Positions 9,384-18,855 of a DNA stretch of 64,000 nt are shown piece by piece. Made by a program: the position numbers and the translations under genes. The stretch covers positions 1,302,001 through 1,366,000 of the forward strand of contig CP042279.1 in NCBI GenBank assembly GCA_007858575.1, in the 5' to 3' direction. This DNA is from Streptomyces sp. WAC08241. Its GTDB lineage: Bacteria > Actinomycetota > Actinomycetes > Streptomycetales > Streptomycetaceae. Numbering within the stretch: the first letter of the stretch is position 1; each line of letters begins with the position of its first letter. Below the pieces are notes generated by a model. The model saw nothing but the letters and a program-made list of their open reading frames with translations, was not told the DNA's origin and ran no database searches.

Positions 9384-10418
9384 TCAGTGGGGCAGCCCGA
9401 CGGCGCGTTCGCCGCTGCGGCGCTGCTGGATCACCACGGCGGCGACGAGCAGGGCGCCCTGGGCGACGTTCTGCCAGAAGGTGTTGATGCCCTCGACGGT
9501 GAGACCGTTCTCCAGGGCGCCGAGGAGGGCGACGGCGAGCAGGGTGCCGCCGACGCCGCCCTTGCCGCCCTTGAGGGCGCAGCCGCCGAGGGCGGCGGCG
9601 GTGATGGCCTTGAGTTCCAGGCCCTCGCTGCCGGAGACGGGCTGGCCGGAGCCGGTGCGGGCGGTCAGGAGGACGCCCGCGACGGCGGCGACGACGCCGA
9701 TGAGGGCGTAGACGGCGACGAGGTACTTGTTGATGTTGATGCCGGCCAGGCGGGCGGCGGTGTCGTTGCCGCCGATGGCGTAGAGGTTGCGGCCGACATC
9801 GGTGTACTTGAGCATCACGTGCACGGCGACCGCGACCAGGGCCAGGATCCAGATCATCACGGGTATCCCGGCGATCTTGCCGCGGCCGAGGAAGACGAAG
9901 AAGGGGTCGTTGAGGACGTAGCCCTGTGCGCGCCCGCCGGAGACGAGCTGGGCGACGCCCTTGTAGGCGGCGAGTCCGGCGAGGGTGGCGATGGTCGGGT
10001 TGACCCGTCCGTAGACGATGACGACGCCGTTGACGATGCCGACGAGCACGCCGATGCCGACGGCCGCGGCGATGCCGAGGTAGGGGTTGGCACCGGAGCT
10101 GGTGAACGCCATGGCGCTGACCACGGAGGCGAGGCCGGCCTGGGAGCCGACGGAGATGTCGAGGCCGCCGCAGATGATGACGACGGTCTGGACGATGGCG
10201 AGGAGACCGGTGATCGTCACGGCTTCGCCGATGACCTGGATGTTGGTCCAGCTCAGGTAGTTCTCGTTGAGCGTGCCGAACAGTGCCAGCACCAGGACCA
10301 GGGCGCCGATCAGGCTGAGGTTCTGTCCGCCGAGTGAGGTGAGCCAGGGCCGTCCGGGCTTTTCGGCCGGCGCCGGGGCCGTGCTGTCGGTCGAGGAGGG
10401 GGTCTGGACGGTGGTCAT
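9384..10418 (-). CDS. Sugar ABC transporter permease (AraH/RbsC-like, CUT2)
   Basis: 344 aa, intact. A short cytoplasmic N-terminus leads into about eight to ten membrane helices, with the CUT2 permease signatures VIICGGLDISVGSQAGL, GVVIVYGRVNPTIATLAG, NLYAIGGNDTAARLAGINI and the GLELKAITAAALGGCALKGG loop. Its ATG overlaps the TGA of the ATPase gene by 4 nt (ATGA), so the two are translationally coupled. It forms the membrane channel for the sugar bound by the protein at 12135-13182. L-arabinose is the suggested substrate on the evidence of that protein. Confidence 0.88.
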   Translation of the reverse strand: MTTVQTPSSTDSTAPAPAEKPGRPWLTSLGGQNLSLIGALVLVLALFGTLNENYLSWTNIQVIGEAVTITGLLAIVQTVVIICGGLDISVGSQAGLASVVSAMAFTSSGANPYLGIAAAVGIGVLVGIVNGVVIVYGRVNPTIATLAGLAAYKGVAQLVSGGRAQGYVLNDPFFVFLGRGKIAGIPVMIWILALVAVAVHVMLKYTDVGRNLYAIGGNDTAARLAGININKYLVAVYALIGVVAAVAGVLLTARTGSGQPVSGSEGLELKAITAAALGGCALKGGKGGVGGTLLAVALLGALENGLTVEGINTFWQNVAQGALLVAAVVIQQRRSGERAVGLPH

Positions 10419-12014
10419 CGTGCGTCTCCAGCGGCGGAGTCGGTGCGGGATCGGTCGGTGTCGACGGGAGCCAGGTCGTCGGCCATGGCGAGGTTGAGGA
10501 TGGCTTCCTCGGTGGCTTCGGCGCGGGCGAGTTCGCCGGTGACGCGGCCGTTCTGCATCACGGCGATCCGGTCGGCGAGTCCGAGTACCTCGGGGAGCTC
10601 GGAGGAGATCACGAGCAGGGCGACCCCTTCGCGGGCGAGGTCGGCGATGATGCGGTAGATCTCGGCCTTGGCGCCGATGTCGATGCCCCGGGTGGGTTCG
10701 TCGAGGATCAGCACCTTGGGTTTGCGCAGCAGCCAGCGGGCGAGGACGACCTTCTGCTGGTTGCCGCCGGACAGCTTGCGCACCTCGTGCTCGATGTCGG
10801 GCGTTCGCACGCGCAGCCGGTCGGAGAACTCCTGTGCCGCGGCCCTCTCCTCGCCGTTGCGGACGAAGCGCCAGCGGCGCAGCCGTTCCAGGCCGACCAG
10901 GGAGGTGTTGTCCCGGATGCTGCGGTGCAGGAACAGCGCTTGGGTCTTGCGTTCTTCGGGGGCGAGCCCGATGCCGGCCCGGATCGCGTCTCTTGGGACT
11001 GCGCAGGCGCAGGGGACGGCCGTTCAGGACGATGCGACCGGACCGGACCGGCTGGTCACCGGCGAGGGCGAGGGCCAGTTCGGAGCGTCCGGCACCCATC
11101 AGCCCCGCCAGGGCCACGACCTCACCGGCGCGGACCTCCAGGTCGACGTCCCGTACGTCGTCGGTGGTGACACCCTCCAGACGCAGGACGACCTCCTCCC
11201 GGGCGACGTCCTGCCGTACGAACAGGGAGGACAGGTCACGGCCGACCATCATGCGGACCACCTCGCCCTCGTTCGTGTCACAGGTCTCCAGGACACCGGC
11301 GACCGTGCCGTCGCGCAGGACGGCGATCCGGTCCGCGAGACGGAAGATCTCCTTCATGCGGTGGGAGACGTAGATGACGGCGATGCCCTGCGCCCGCAGA
11401 CGGTCGATGAGGGCGAAGAGGGCCTCCGCCTCGTTCTCGGCCAGCGAGGAAGTCGGCTCGTCGAAGGCGATGACCTTGGCCTCGCCGGTGAGGGCCCGCA
11501 GGATCTCCACCAACTGGCGCTGTGCCGCGTTGAGCTGCGAGCCCAGTTGATCGGGGTCGATGACCTTCCCGAAACCCAGCCGGGCCAGGTCGGCGGTGAT
11601 GCGGCGGCGCAGCTCGGCCCGGTCGAGACGGCGTCCGGGCTTCCGGGGCAGGGATCCGGCGTACACGTTCTCGGCGACCGAGACGTGCGGGATGATCTCC
11701 GGTTCCTGGGGAATGATGTGGATCCCGGCCCTGCGGGCCTCGTGCGGTGAGGAGAACTTCAGCGGGCCGCCGTCGAGGAGGACGCGCCCTTCGGTGGGCT
11801 GGTGGTCACCGGTGAGGATCTTCAGCAGCGTCGACTTGCCCGCGCCGTTTTCACCCATGAGAGCGGTCACCCGGCCGGGAGGGAAGGCGAGTGTCACCCC
11901 GCCGAGGGCTTGGACGGGGCCGAAGCGCTTGGTGATGCCCTCGACGGAGATGCCGGCGCCGGCGGCGTGGTCGGGTACGGCAGGAACTGATGGCTCGGTA
12001 TCGGGTGCGGTCAT
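10415..12014 (-). CDS. Sugar ABC transporter ATP-binding protein with two ATPase domains (AraG/RbsA-like, CUT2)
   Basis: About 533 aa. The first nucleotide-binding domain has LMGENGAGKSTLLKILTGDH (Walker A), VIAFDEPTSSLAENEAEALF (Walker B) and VIYVSHRMKEIF. The second has the degenerate LAGLMGAGRSELALALAGD loop, signature KLSGGNQQKVVLARWL and VLILDEPTRGIDIGAKAEIY. This is the standard tandem layout of CUT2 ATPases. One frame break near 10990. The IAFDEPTSSL and YVSHRM(K/E)EIF strings resemble AraG. It is coupled to the permease and lies 121 nt after the binding-protein gene, across a hairpin. Confidence 0.88.
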
Positions 12015-12043
12015 GGAGGCCTCGCAGGCTGGAGAACGATGGT

Positions 12044-12071
12044 GCCGGCCCGGCGGCGCTGCCGGGCCGGC
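12044..12071 (-). terminator. Intra-operon hairpin between binding protein and ATPase genes
   Basis: Arms 12044-12054 and 12061-12071 are exact 11-bp complements around ggcgct. In such operons a hairpin here partly ends transcription, or protects the upstream mRNA, giving more binding protein than membrane complex. Confidence 0.6.
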
Positions 12072-12134
12072 GGTGGTCGGAGGCGGGTGCGACCGCGTCG
12101 GCTGCGCCGCACCCACCCGGCTGGGTTCCGTGGT

Positions 12135-13182
12135 TCAGCCGCAGGTGATTCCGGCGGCCTTCCAGGTGGAGGCGTCGACCATCCTGGTCGGGGCGAAGGC
12201 CTCCTTGGGAAGGCCTTGCCGTTCTTGAGCTTGTCGTACATGGTCTGGACCGCCAGGGCGCCGACGTCCTTGCCGTTGATGAACAGCGCGGCCTTCATGC
12301 CCGAGGGCTTGGTCGAGCTCCAGTTCTTGCAGGCGAGGTAGGCGCCGAGCCCCACCCCGATGACGTCGTCCGCCTTGAAGCCGGCGTTCTCCAGCGCGGT
12401 CACCCCGCCCTGGACGTTCTCGTCGTTGCAGCCCCACACGATCCAGTGCTTCACCTTGGGGTTGGCGGTGATCGTGGCCGCGATCTTGTCCTGGGCGCCG
12501 GTCGGCTGTTGTCGGTCGCCACGTCGATGTTCTTCACCGCGGCGCCCGCGTTCGCCGCGAACTCCTTCTTCGACGCGTTGACACGGTCGGTGCACACGGT
12601 CACGTCCTGCTTCCACGCGGAGACGGTCGCGGTCTCCGCGGGGTTCCAGCCCGCCTTCTTGAACTCCTCGGCGGCACGCTTGCCCACCTCACCGCCCATC
12701 TGCTCGCCGCTGAAGCGATGCGCGGCACCAGGGCCTCGGGGGACAGGCGGCCGGGTCCGGCCCCGTGCTGCATATCTGGTCGTCCGACGTCAGCAGCGCC
12801 ACCTTGGCGTCCTTGGCGAGCTGCACGACCTGCGGGCCCACGGCCGGGTCGGGGACGACGACGATCAGGCCGTTGCTCTTCTGCGAGATCGCCGCCTGCG
12901 CCTCGCTGACGGTCTTGTTCGCGTCGTTCCCCAGATTCACCACCTTCAGGTCGATGCCGAGTTCCTTCGCCTTCGCCTGGGCGCCCGCCGCCTCGCCGAC
13001 GAAGTACTCCTGGTCGCCCTGCTTCTGGAGGTAGGTGAGGGAGATCTTGCCTCGACCTTCCCCACGTCCGCGCCCGTCTTCGACGAGGACTCCTGGCCGC
13101 TGGAGCAGGCGGTGAGGCCGAGAACCGTGGTCAGACCCAGCGCCACGGCCGCCACCGGCCTGCGGTTTCGTTCAGTGAACAT
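12135..13182 (-). CDS. Sugar-binding lipoprotein of CUT2 ABC transporter, AraF-like (probable L-arabinose)
   Basis: About 348 aa. MFTERNRRPVAAVALG leads to a lipobox LTAC at the predicted lipidated Cys. The mature protein aligns from memory with E. coli AraF: LIVVVPDPAVGPQVVQLAKD followed by LLTSDDQ (AraF has TPDPKLGSAIV...AVDDQ), NPKVKHWIVWGCNDENVQGG (AraF PEVKHWLIVGMNDSTVLGG) and GFKADDVIGVGLGAY. Frame breaks near 13040, 12745, 12510 and 12210. It is the first gene of the transporter operon. L-arabinose is inferred; galactose or another pentose is possible. Confidence 0.75.
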
Positions 13183-13526
13183 GTCATTCCCTTGCTTGGA
13201 CGGGCCGCACAGGACCGACCGGTGAGGCGCGCGTGAGGTGATGGGGAGCTGTGTGGCCGTCGCTCTCGGGGACTGCCTCGCGGGAGTCTCGTGGAACGGC
13301 GGATGAGACGGCGGCTGCGCGTGCTCGAAGAACTCAAAATCGAACGCATACGCACTTGATGCGACAAAGAGAATCGCCATTTCCGCCAAAAGTCAACAGT
13401 GTGAAGGGCGGGTTTCCTTTCGACACAACGCCGTTACCCAAGGCGGTTCTTGCACCACCGACGGGTGTCGCCGGGGCGGGAGGGGGAGGGCGAGGAGCGG
13501 CACGCGGTCGTGCGGTGCCGGCAGGG
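13183..13526. other. Promoter region of the sugar transporter operon
   Basis: Non-coding; the stretch at 13330-13400 is AT-rich for this genome. A short inverted pair (cgcat ... atgcg, around 13346-13364) is visible, but the TGTTNACGTNAACA palindrome is absent, so the operon may have different control. Confidence 0.45.
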
Positions 13527-15144
13527 CTAGTCGGCCGGCTCGTTCCAGTACTGGTTCGCGCTGCCGTCCGCGGGGCGTAGACGCGCGACCGCACCGGACG
13601 CGCCGGCCGGGGTGACGGCGAGGTCCGGTGCGACACGAGGCCGGATGCGGCCGGTCGTGTCGAGGGCGAACTCCAGGTTCTCCCCGTTCCTGCGCGCATG
13701 GGCGGAGCACGACCAGATGCCGACGTTCCGGTCTTCGGCCCTCTCGAGTCCAGGCAGTAGTCCGTCCGGGCGCCGTTGCGCAGCAGGCCGTCGTCGTCCA
13801 GGCGCCATCGCTGGGTGGCGGATCCGTCGCGACAGGTGGTGGTGATCACGTCGGTGCCGTTGGCGAACACGCCTCCCCGCACGTCGAGGCACAGCCCGGT
13901 GTCGGAGTTCACGGCGGGTACGAAGGCCGAGGCCCGCAATGGTGTGGTGGGCGCGTCCGGGGAGGCGGTGGCCTGTGGCGCCGGGCTCGTCGGAGGCCCG
14001 GCCGGGGACCCGCCGGGTGCGACCGAGGCGGAGGGGAGCGGGTCGGTGAGGGTGGGGCGGAGGCGGAAGGAGGTGCTCCCGCGGAGGACGCGCCCTGGGC
14101 CGGTGTGGCACCGGTGCCGGAGCGCGTCGCCCCAGGTGCCTGGGCGCCGACGGCCGACGGAGTCCCGGCCGGACGGGTCACGGTCACCAGTGCGCCGGCC
14201 GCGAGCAGGACGGTGACCACTCCGATCGCGCACGGGACCGCGGGATTCCGCGTCCCACCGGTCGTACCGCGAGCCCGTTCGGCCGGGCTCCGCGGCGACG
14301 GCGGGCGGTCGTCGTGGGGACGGTGCCCCATCGCCCGGAACGGTGGCGGTGACGGCGTACGCCGCGCCCGGAGCGCTGCCGAGTACCGCTTCTGCCAGCA
14401 CGGAGCGAGGCGTCTCCCGCAGGGCCATCAGGCCCCGCAAGGCGGTCGTGCAGCCGGGGCACTCGCCCAGGTGCCGTGTCAGATGCGGATTCCTCCGTAC
14501 GTCCTCGCGGGTGGCAGCGGCGTCCAGCATGCGCCCGAACCCGGAACACCACGGTGTGGGCCGGGTGTCCAGGTGGAGGTGCAGGCTCGCGTCATGGCAC
14601 GACACGAGCGCGCGGGACACCAGACCCGCGAGGGTTTCCGGCCGGTCGCCCGTCATCGGCGCGACCTCGTCGTCCGGCTCCCGCTCGACGAGGGAGTGCC
14701 ACAGGAGGGCCTGTGTACGGGGAGGCAGTGCGGCGAACCCCTTGGCGATGAGCGCGTGGAAGGAATGATCGTCCGCCGGCGCGGACTCCGCGGGCACCGG
14801 CGGCGCCACCGGGCGGCGCCGCGGTCGCCTACGTCCCGGTCGCACCTGCGGGTGAGGAGCGCCGCCGCCCTGGACACCTCCAGCAGCAGGAACAGGCGTG
14901 GCGGACGCCCGAGGGGAGCCGCCGCGGGCCGCTCGCGCAGGAGGCGGTCGAACGCGAGGCCGGTGATGTGCCGCGCGGCCGCCGTGTCGTCGACGACGGT
15001 GAGGGCGAACGCGCTCACGCGCGCCCAGTGCCGACGCCGCAAGGCGACGGCGGCCGCCGTCGAGGCCGATCCGCCGGCGTGTACGGCGCTGTACAACTGC
15101 TCGTCCGTCAAGTGGCTCGTGATCCGGTCGTCATGTGTCGGCAC
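13527..15144 (-). CDS. Sigma-factor-like / zinc-finger / transmembrane / ricin-lectin fusion protein
   Basis: About 540 aa. The start is placed at GTG 15144. Residues ~10-110 resemble a sigma-70 region 2 (DEQLYSAVHAGG, LRRRHWARVSAFALTVVDD). Then FAALPPRTQALLWHSLVERE resembles region 4. Next comes LTRHLGECPGCTTALRGLMA, an anti-sigma HxxxCxxC zinc-binding pattern. One membrane helix follows (VPCAIGVVTVLLAAGALVTV), a Pro/Ser/Ala-rich extracellular linker, and a C-terminal beta-trefoil lectin (DTGLCLDVRGG, TQRWRLDDDG, NQYW). Frame breaks near 14820, 14290, 14070 and 13745. Likely topology: cytoplasmic sigma-like part, outside lectin. It could be a sugar- or wall-sensing transcription regulator; true sigma activity is unproven because region 2 is divergent. 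Confidence 0.68.
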
Positions 15145-15806
15145 GTGAGAGGCATCCTGCGGTGGGGGTGGTGGATCGGGATCGTTCGGCGCGAGCACCG
15201 CCACGAGGGTTCTCGGCGGTGGTCCCCGACGCGTCCGGCCAGGCCGCCGGACCCCACCGGGTCGGCGGATGTCGCCGGCGCGGCAGTGGGAGCGGGCGTC
15301 TTCCCGGGTGTGAGTGGCCGACGTCGACCGCACGAAGGGCATCGGGGATCGACGGGAGGGCACGCCCAGCGGATACCGCGGCCTGGTCAGGTGCCGATGA
15401 GCTGGTCGGTGGCGAGAAAGTAGCCCAAGGAAAGACGCGAAAGCAACTGATCCAACAAAGTGGCACAGACACGTATGGCAGCGTCGGATGTCACCCTTTC
15501 GTCGGACTTGGGTCAGCCGGGGCCTCGACATCCGGGTCCGTCGGGGCGCCCGACCTCGGTTCTTCGCCCACGCGGAGGCCGATATGACCGGATTTCCCCG
15601 TGGGGATGGGTGATCGAGTGAAAGTGATGCTTCGTCAAGTGGTGTTGCTACGTGTACGGTTCCGGCTTCATGTGGTGTTCGCGTTCTGTGTCGAGTGGAG
15701 CGCGGGGCTTCCACATGGCCGGAATGCATCCATCTGGGGTGAACGTTCATGCCGCCGCTCGCATGACGAGCGGCGGAACAGCGGAGAGGGAGATCAGTGC
15801 GCACAC
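15145..15806. other. Divergent intergenic region
   Basis: About 660 nt between the minus-strand sigma/lectin fusion and the plus-strand lipoprotein. No reading frame here shows a recognisable protein or sensible ribosome site. The stretch 15415-15480 is relatively AT-rich and probably carries the fusion gene's promoter. Confidence 0.45.
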
Positions 15807-16333
15807 GTGTCTACTCGCGTTGCGTGGCCACCTCGCAGTGCGTCGACCGCCGGGCCCCGCACGCCTCCACCTCGGCAGGATCGCCGTGACCGGGCCGCCT
15901 CCAGGATCGCCCTGGCGGCCATGGCGTTCGCGGTCGTCGTCATCTGTGCCGGCTGCGGCCGGAGTGAACAGCCACAGGTCACGGGCCCCGCCCCGGCCGC
16001 CGCCCCGGAGGCGGGACCGGTGTACGTGTCCGATGCCCTGGGCCACCCCCTGATCCGTCCGCGGCGGTTCGGGATCGACGAGTTCACCTCCCTCGACGGT
16101 CTGCGCTGGACGGGCTGGGGCACCGAGAAGGCCACAGCCGCCGGATTCGTGCACGGCCCGTGGTGCCGGAGGACTGTCCGCCGGCCGGCTATCCGGCCAC
16201 CGTGGAACTCTCCCGACCGGAAGGGAGGGAGAACGTCTCCTATTACACCCGCGCCAGGGTGAGCTCGCCCCGCCTTCCTCCCGAGCGCGCCGCAGAACTG
16301 CGGGACCTGCGCCTCATCGTTCCCGAACCGTAG
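15807..16333 (+). CDS. Putative secreted lipoprotein linked to a two-component system
   Basis: About 175 aa. The start is uncertain (GTG 15807; GTG 15797 has a better purine-rich upstream sequence but a different frame). A hydrophobic stretch ALAAMAFAVVVICAGC ends in a lipobox-type Cys. The mature part has DEFTSLDGLRWTGWGTEKAT and, after a break near 16160, VVPEDCPPAGYPATVELSRP and VSYYTRARVSS. Similar small lipoproteins occur beside Streptomyces envelope-stress two-component genes, and here a response-regulator remnant and a histidine kinase follow directly. Possible role: extracellular modulator of the kinase, as CseA is for CseC; no sequence proof. Confidence 0.55.
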
Positions 16334-16343
16334 GAGCAGGGTC

Positions 16344-16529
16344 GTGACCGAGGTACTGCTCGCCGAGGACGACGTCGTACCGCCGGGCCCGGACGGTGTC
16401 TCCCCGGAGCGCGTACGGGACTGCGCGTACGGGCGCGTCGTCGACGTGCGCGTGCGGCGGCTCCGCCTCGGGACCGGCCGGGGACGGATCCGTACGGTGC
16501 GTCGCTCCGGCCGCCGGATCGGGCCCTGA
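16344..16529 (+). pseudogene. OmpR-type response regulator with most of both domains missing
   Basis: The 61-aa frame starts TEVLLAEDD, the typical first strand and acidic pocket of a receiver domain, and ends VRVRRLR...RIRTVRRSGRR, the typical last strand and wing of an OmpR winged helix. About 160 residues between them are absent, including the phospho-Asp and the recognition helix. The join keeps an open frame and the stop sits 5 nt before the kinase start, as in an intact operon. As read, the product cannot receive phosphate or bind DNA. It may be a real deletion or an assembly collapse. Confidence 0.65.
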
Positions 16530-16534
16530 CCTCC

Positions 16535-17792
16535 ATGGGACTGCGCACCAGGATCGCCCTCGTCACCAGCACCACTGTCGTCGTGGCCGCCGTCCTGCTC
16601 GGCGCGGTGGTGCACGCGCGCACCGCCGACGATCAAGCACGACGAGCCGCCCAGGCCGCCGAGGCGGAGCTCCTGCGCGCCCTCGACGACCACACGGCCG
16701 GGGTGGACACGGGGCTGCTCGTGAACACGCCCGAACTGCCGGTTCCGCTGCGCGACACCGTCGAACGCCACCCCGTCCGAGCGACGTATCTGCAGCTCCG
16801 TCCCCCGTCCGGACCCCCGCAGATGTGGGCCGCCACCCGGGTCGGTGGCGACGTGGTCGCCGTCCGGCAGTCCTACGCCGCCCAGACGCGCACCCTACGG
16901 GGCCTCGACAGGATTCTGATCGGAGCCGGCGCCTCGTCGGGGCCCTCGGCTGCCTCGTCGGCGTCGGTACCGCCGTCGCCATCGGCCGCCGCGTCACCGA
17001 CTCGACCCGCACCGCGCAACGGATCGCCGAAGGCGACCTCGGTGCCCGGATCACCCCGAAGGGTACGGACGAGATCGCGCGCCTCGGCCGGGCCGTCAAC
17101 ACCATGGCCGACGCCTTGGCCGAACGGCTGGAGTCCGAACGGCGGGTCACGGCCGACATCGCGCACGAGTTGCGCACCCCGGTCGCCGGGCTCGTGGCGG
17201 CGGCGGAGCTGCTCCCGCCCGGTCGCCCGACCGAGCTGGTCCGCCAGGGCGTCGGACGGCTCCGGCACACCGTCGAGGACGTCTTGAAGTGGCCCGCCTC
17301 GACGTGCCGGGACTGGAGCGGACGTCCCTCGAGGAAATGCTCCTCGGCGACATCGCGCGCCGGGCCGCCTCACCGTGGCCGAACGTCGAGGTGCGGGTGG
17401 TGCGCGACGTCGTCGTGCGAACCGATCCCCGCCGCGTCGAACGCATCGTGACGAACCTGATCACCAACGCCCACCGGCACGGGGCCCCGCCCGTGGTGCT
17501 CGACGTGAACGGCACGTGTCTGCGCGTGCGCGACCACGGCCCCGGGTTTCCGGAACACCTCTTGGCACACGGGCCCGTGCGCTTCCGCACCGGAGCCGCC
17601 GACGGCGGAGGTACGGGGACGGGCCTGGGTCTGGGTCTGACCATCGTGGCCGGACAGGCGAAAGTGCTGGGCGTCAGGGTGCGCCACGAGAACACGGCGA
17701 GCGGCGGTGCGAGCGTCACGGTCGACTTCGGAGCCGTACGGGACGGCGTCACCCAGCCCGAACGAACACAAGACGCGAGCACTGCCGACTGA
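16535..17792 (+). CDS. Membrane sensor histidine kinase
   Basis: About 420 aa. MGLRTRIALVTSTTVVVAAV is the first membrane helix, then an extracytoplasmic loop (~residues 30-130), a second helix (GALGCLVGVGTAVAIGRRV) and a HAMP segment (AEGDLGARITPKGTDEIARL). The H-box is ADIAHELRTPVAGLVAAAEL, the N-box NLITNAHRHG, G1 VRDHGPGFP and G2 GTGTGLGLGLTIV. Frame breaks near 16935 and 17287. The kinase looks functional once frames are joined. Its partner regulator, 5 nt upstream, is internally deleted. The lipoprotein-regulator-kinase order recalls cseA-cseB-cseC, but no sigE-like gene precedes it. Confidence 0.8.
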
Positions 17793-18101
17793 GCCTCCTT
17801 CCGGCCACATCCGACCCGACGGCGGTGGCGCGTCGACTGTGCGGGGACGTTTCGGTATGCCCGTCAGGGCCGTCAGGCCGTCGACTGCGGCATGCCGGTG
17901 GCCGCGGCCATCGGCCTGGACGGCCAGTGGGTCGCGTTCTTCGGCGCATCCCCCTCGTCTTGACGGCGAACCTCCGACTCGGGTCACCGGTGCTCCGGCC
18001 TCGGTTTGCGTACCGGCTTACGTATTTCCACGGACGTGGCCGGGCCCCTCGGCCGGACAGAATTCAGGCCGCCAGCCGAACCGCTCCAGACCGGAGGACC
18101 C
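17793..18101. other. Non-coding gap
   Basis: About 310 nt after the kinase. No supported gene, hairpin terminator or repeat was recognised. Confidence 0.4.
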
Positions 18102-18855
18102 GTGAAGCTCCGCCAGATGATGGTCGCCGCCACCCTCGGCGCGACCGTGCTCACCGCCGTACCGGCGGTGACCGCCTCGTACACCGCCTATGCCTGCGAG
18201 GACAACCAGACCAGTTGTGATCACGAAGAGGAGGACCCCTGGCCGGACGACAACCCGGGCGGTCTTCCCGGCGGTGACCCCGGCGACGGGGGCTGGGGCG
18301 GCGGAGGGGACGGCGGCGGCACCGGCGGCTCGTGGGGCGACATCGACATGTTCAACGGCGTCGTCGGCCAGCCGGTGGACGGCACGCTGCCCCGGGTCGT
18401 CGTCGACGGCACCGCCACCCGGCCGCCCACCCCGATGGACCCGGCGATGCCGCCGATGTCGTGGGCTGGGACAGCGGCGCGCCGGCCCCGGGCGCGGGCC
18501 CGATCCAGGCCGGCGCCAAGACCGAGGTGCCGACCGACTGCCACCGCAACGCCAACTCCATGCCCATACGGGTCAACAGGACCGTCAAGTACCAGGTTTC
18601 CTACCAGGTCAGCGCCAACATCTCGGCCAACGCGGCCACGGTGCTGTCCTCCTCGCTCGGTGCGCAGCTCAACACCCAGATCGAGCAGTCGTACTCCGTC
18701 GACGTCACCTCCAACCGGGTCAGTCCTGGGCCCTGTTCGTCGAGTACCAGACCTTCACGTACTCCGTCACCTCCACGAACTGGCTGGGCTACACCACCAC
18801 CGAGTACGTGGACGTGGTGCGGCCCACCGGGAAGGTCACCAGCCGGTGGTGCTGA
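18102..18855 (+). CDS. Secreted protein of unknown function, Gly/Asp-rich N-terminus
   Basis: About 250 aa. The GTG start at 18102 follows GGAGGA. VKLRQMMVAATLGATVLTAV is a signal peptide; the mature end begins YTAYACEDNQTSCDHEEED. A Gly/Asp/Pro-rich segment (PGGDPGDGGWGGGGDGGG) precedes a beta-rich C-terminal half with VNRTVKYQVSYQVSANISAN, QLNTQIEQSYSVDVTS and LFVEYQTFTYSVTSTNWLGY. Alternating Ser/Thr/Val strands recall beta-hairpin pore-forming or adhesin folds, but I do not recognise a named family with certainty. Frame breaks near 18465 and 18722. Its stop overlaps the start of the Fic gene. Confidence 0.6.

Noticed and set aside
15807..17792. Naming the lipoprotein, regulator and kinase cseA, cseB and cseC
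   Set aside because: Gene order fits, but no sigE lies upstream, the regulator is deleted, and the lipoprotein sequence does not match what I remember of CseA.
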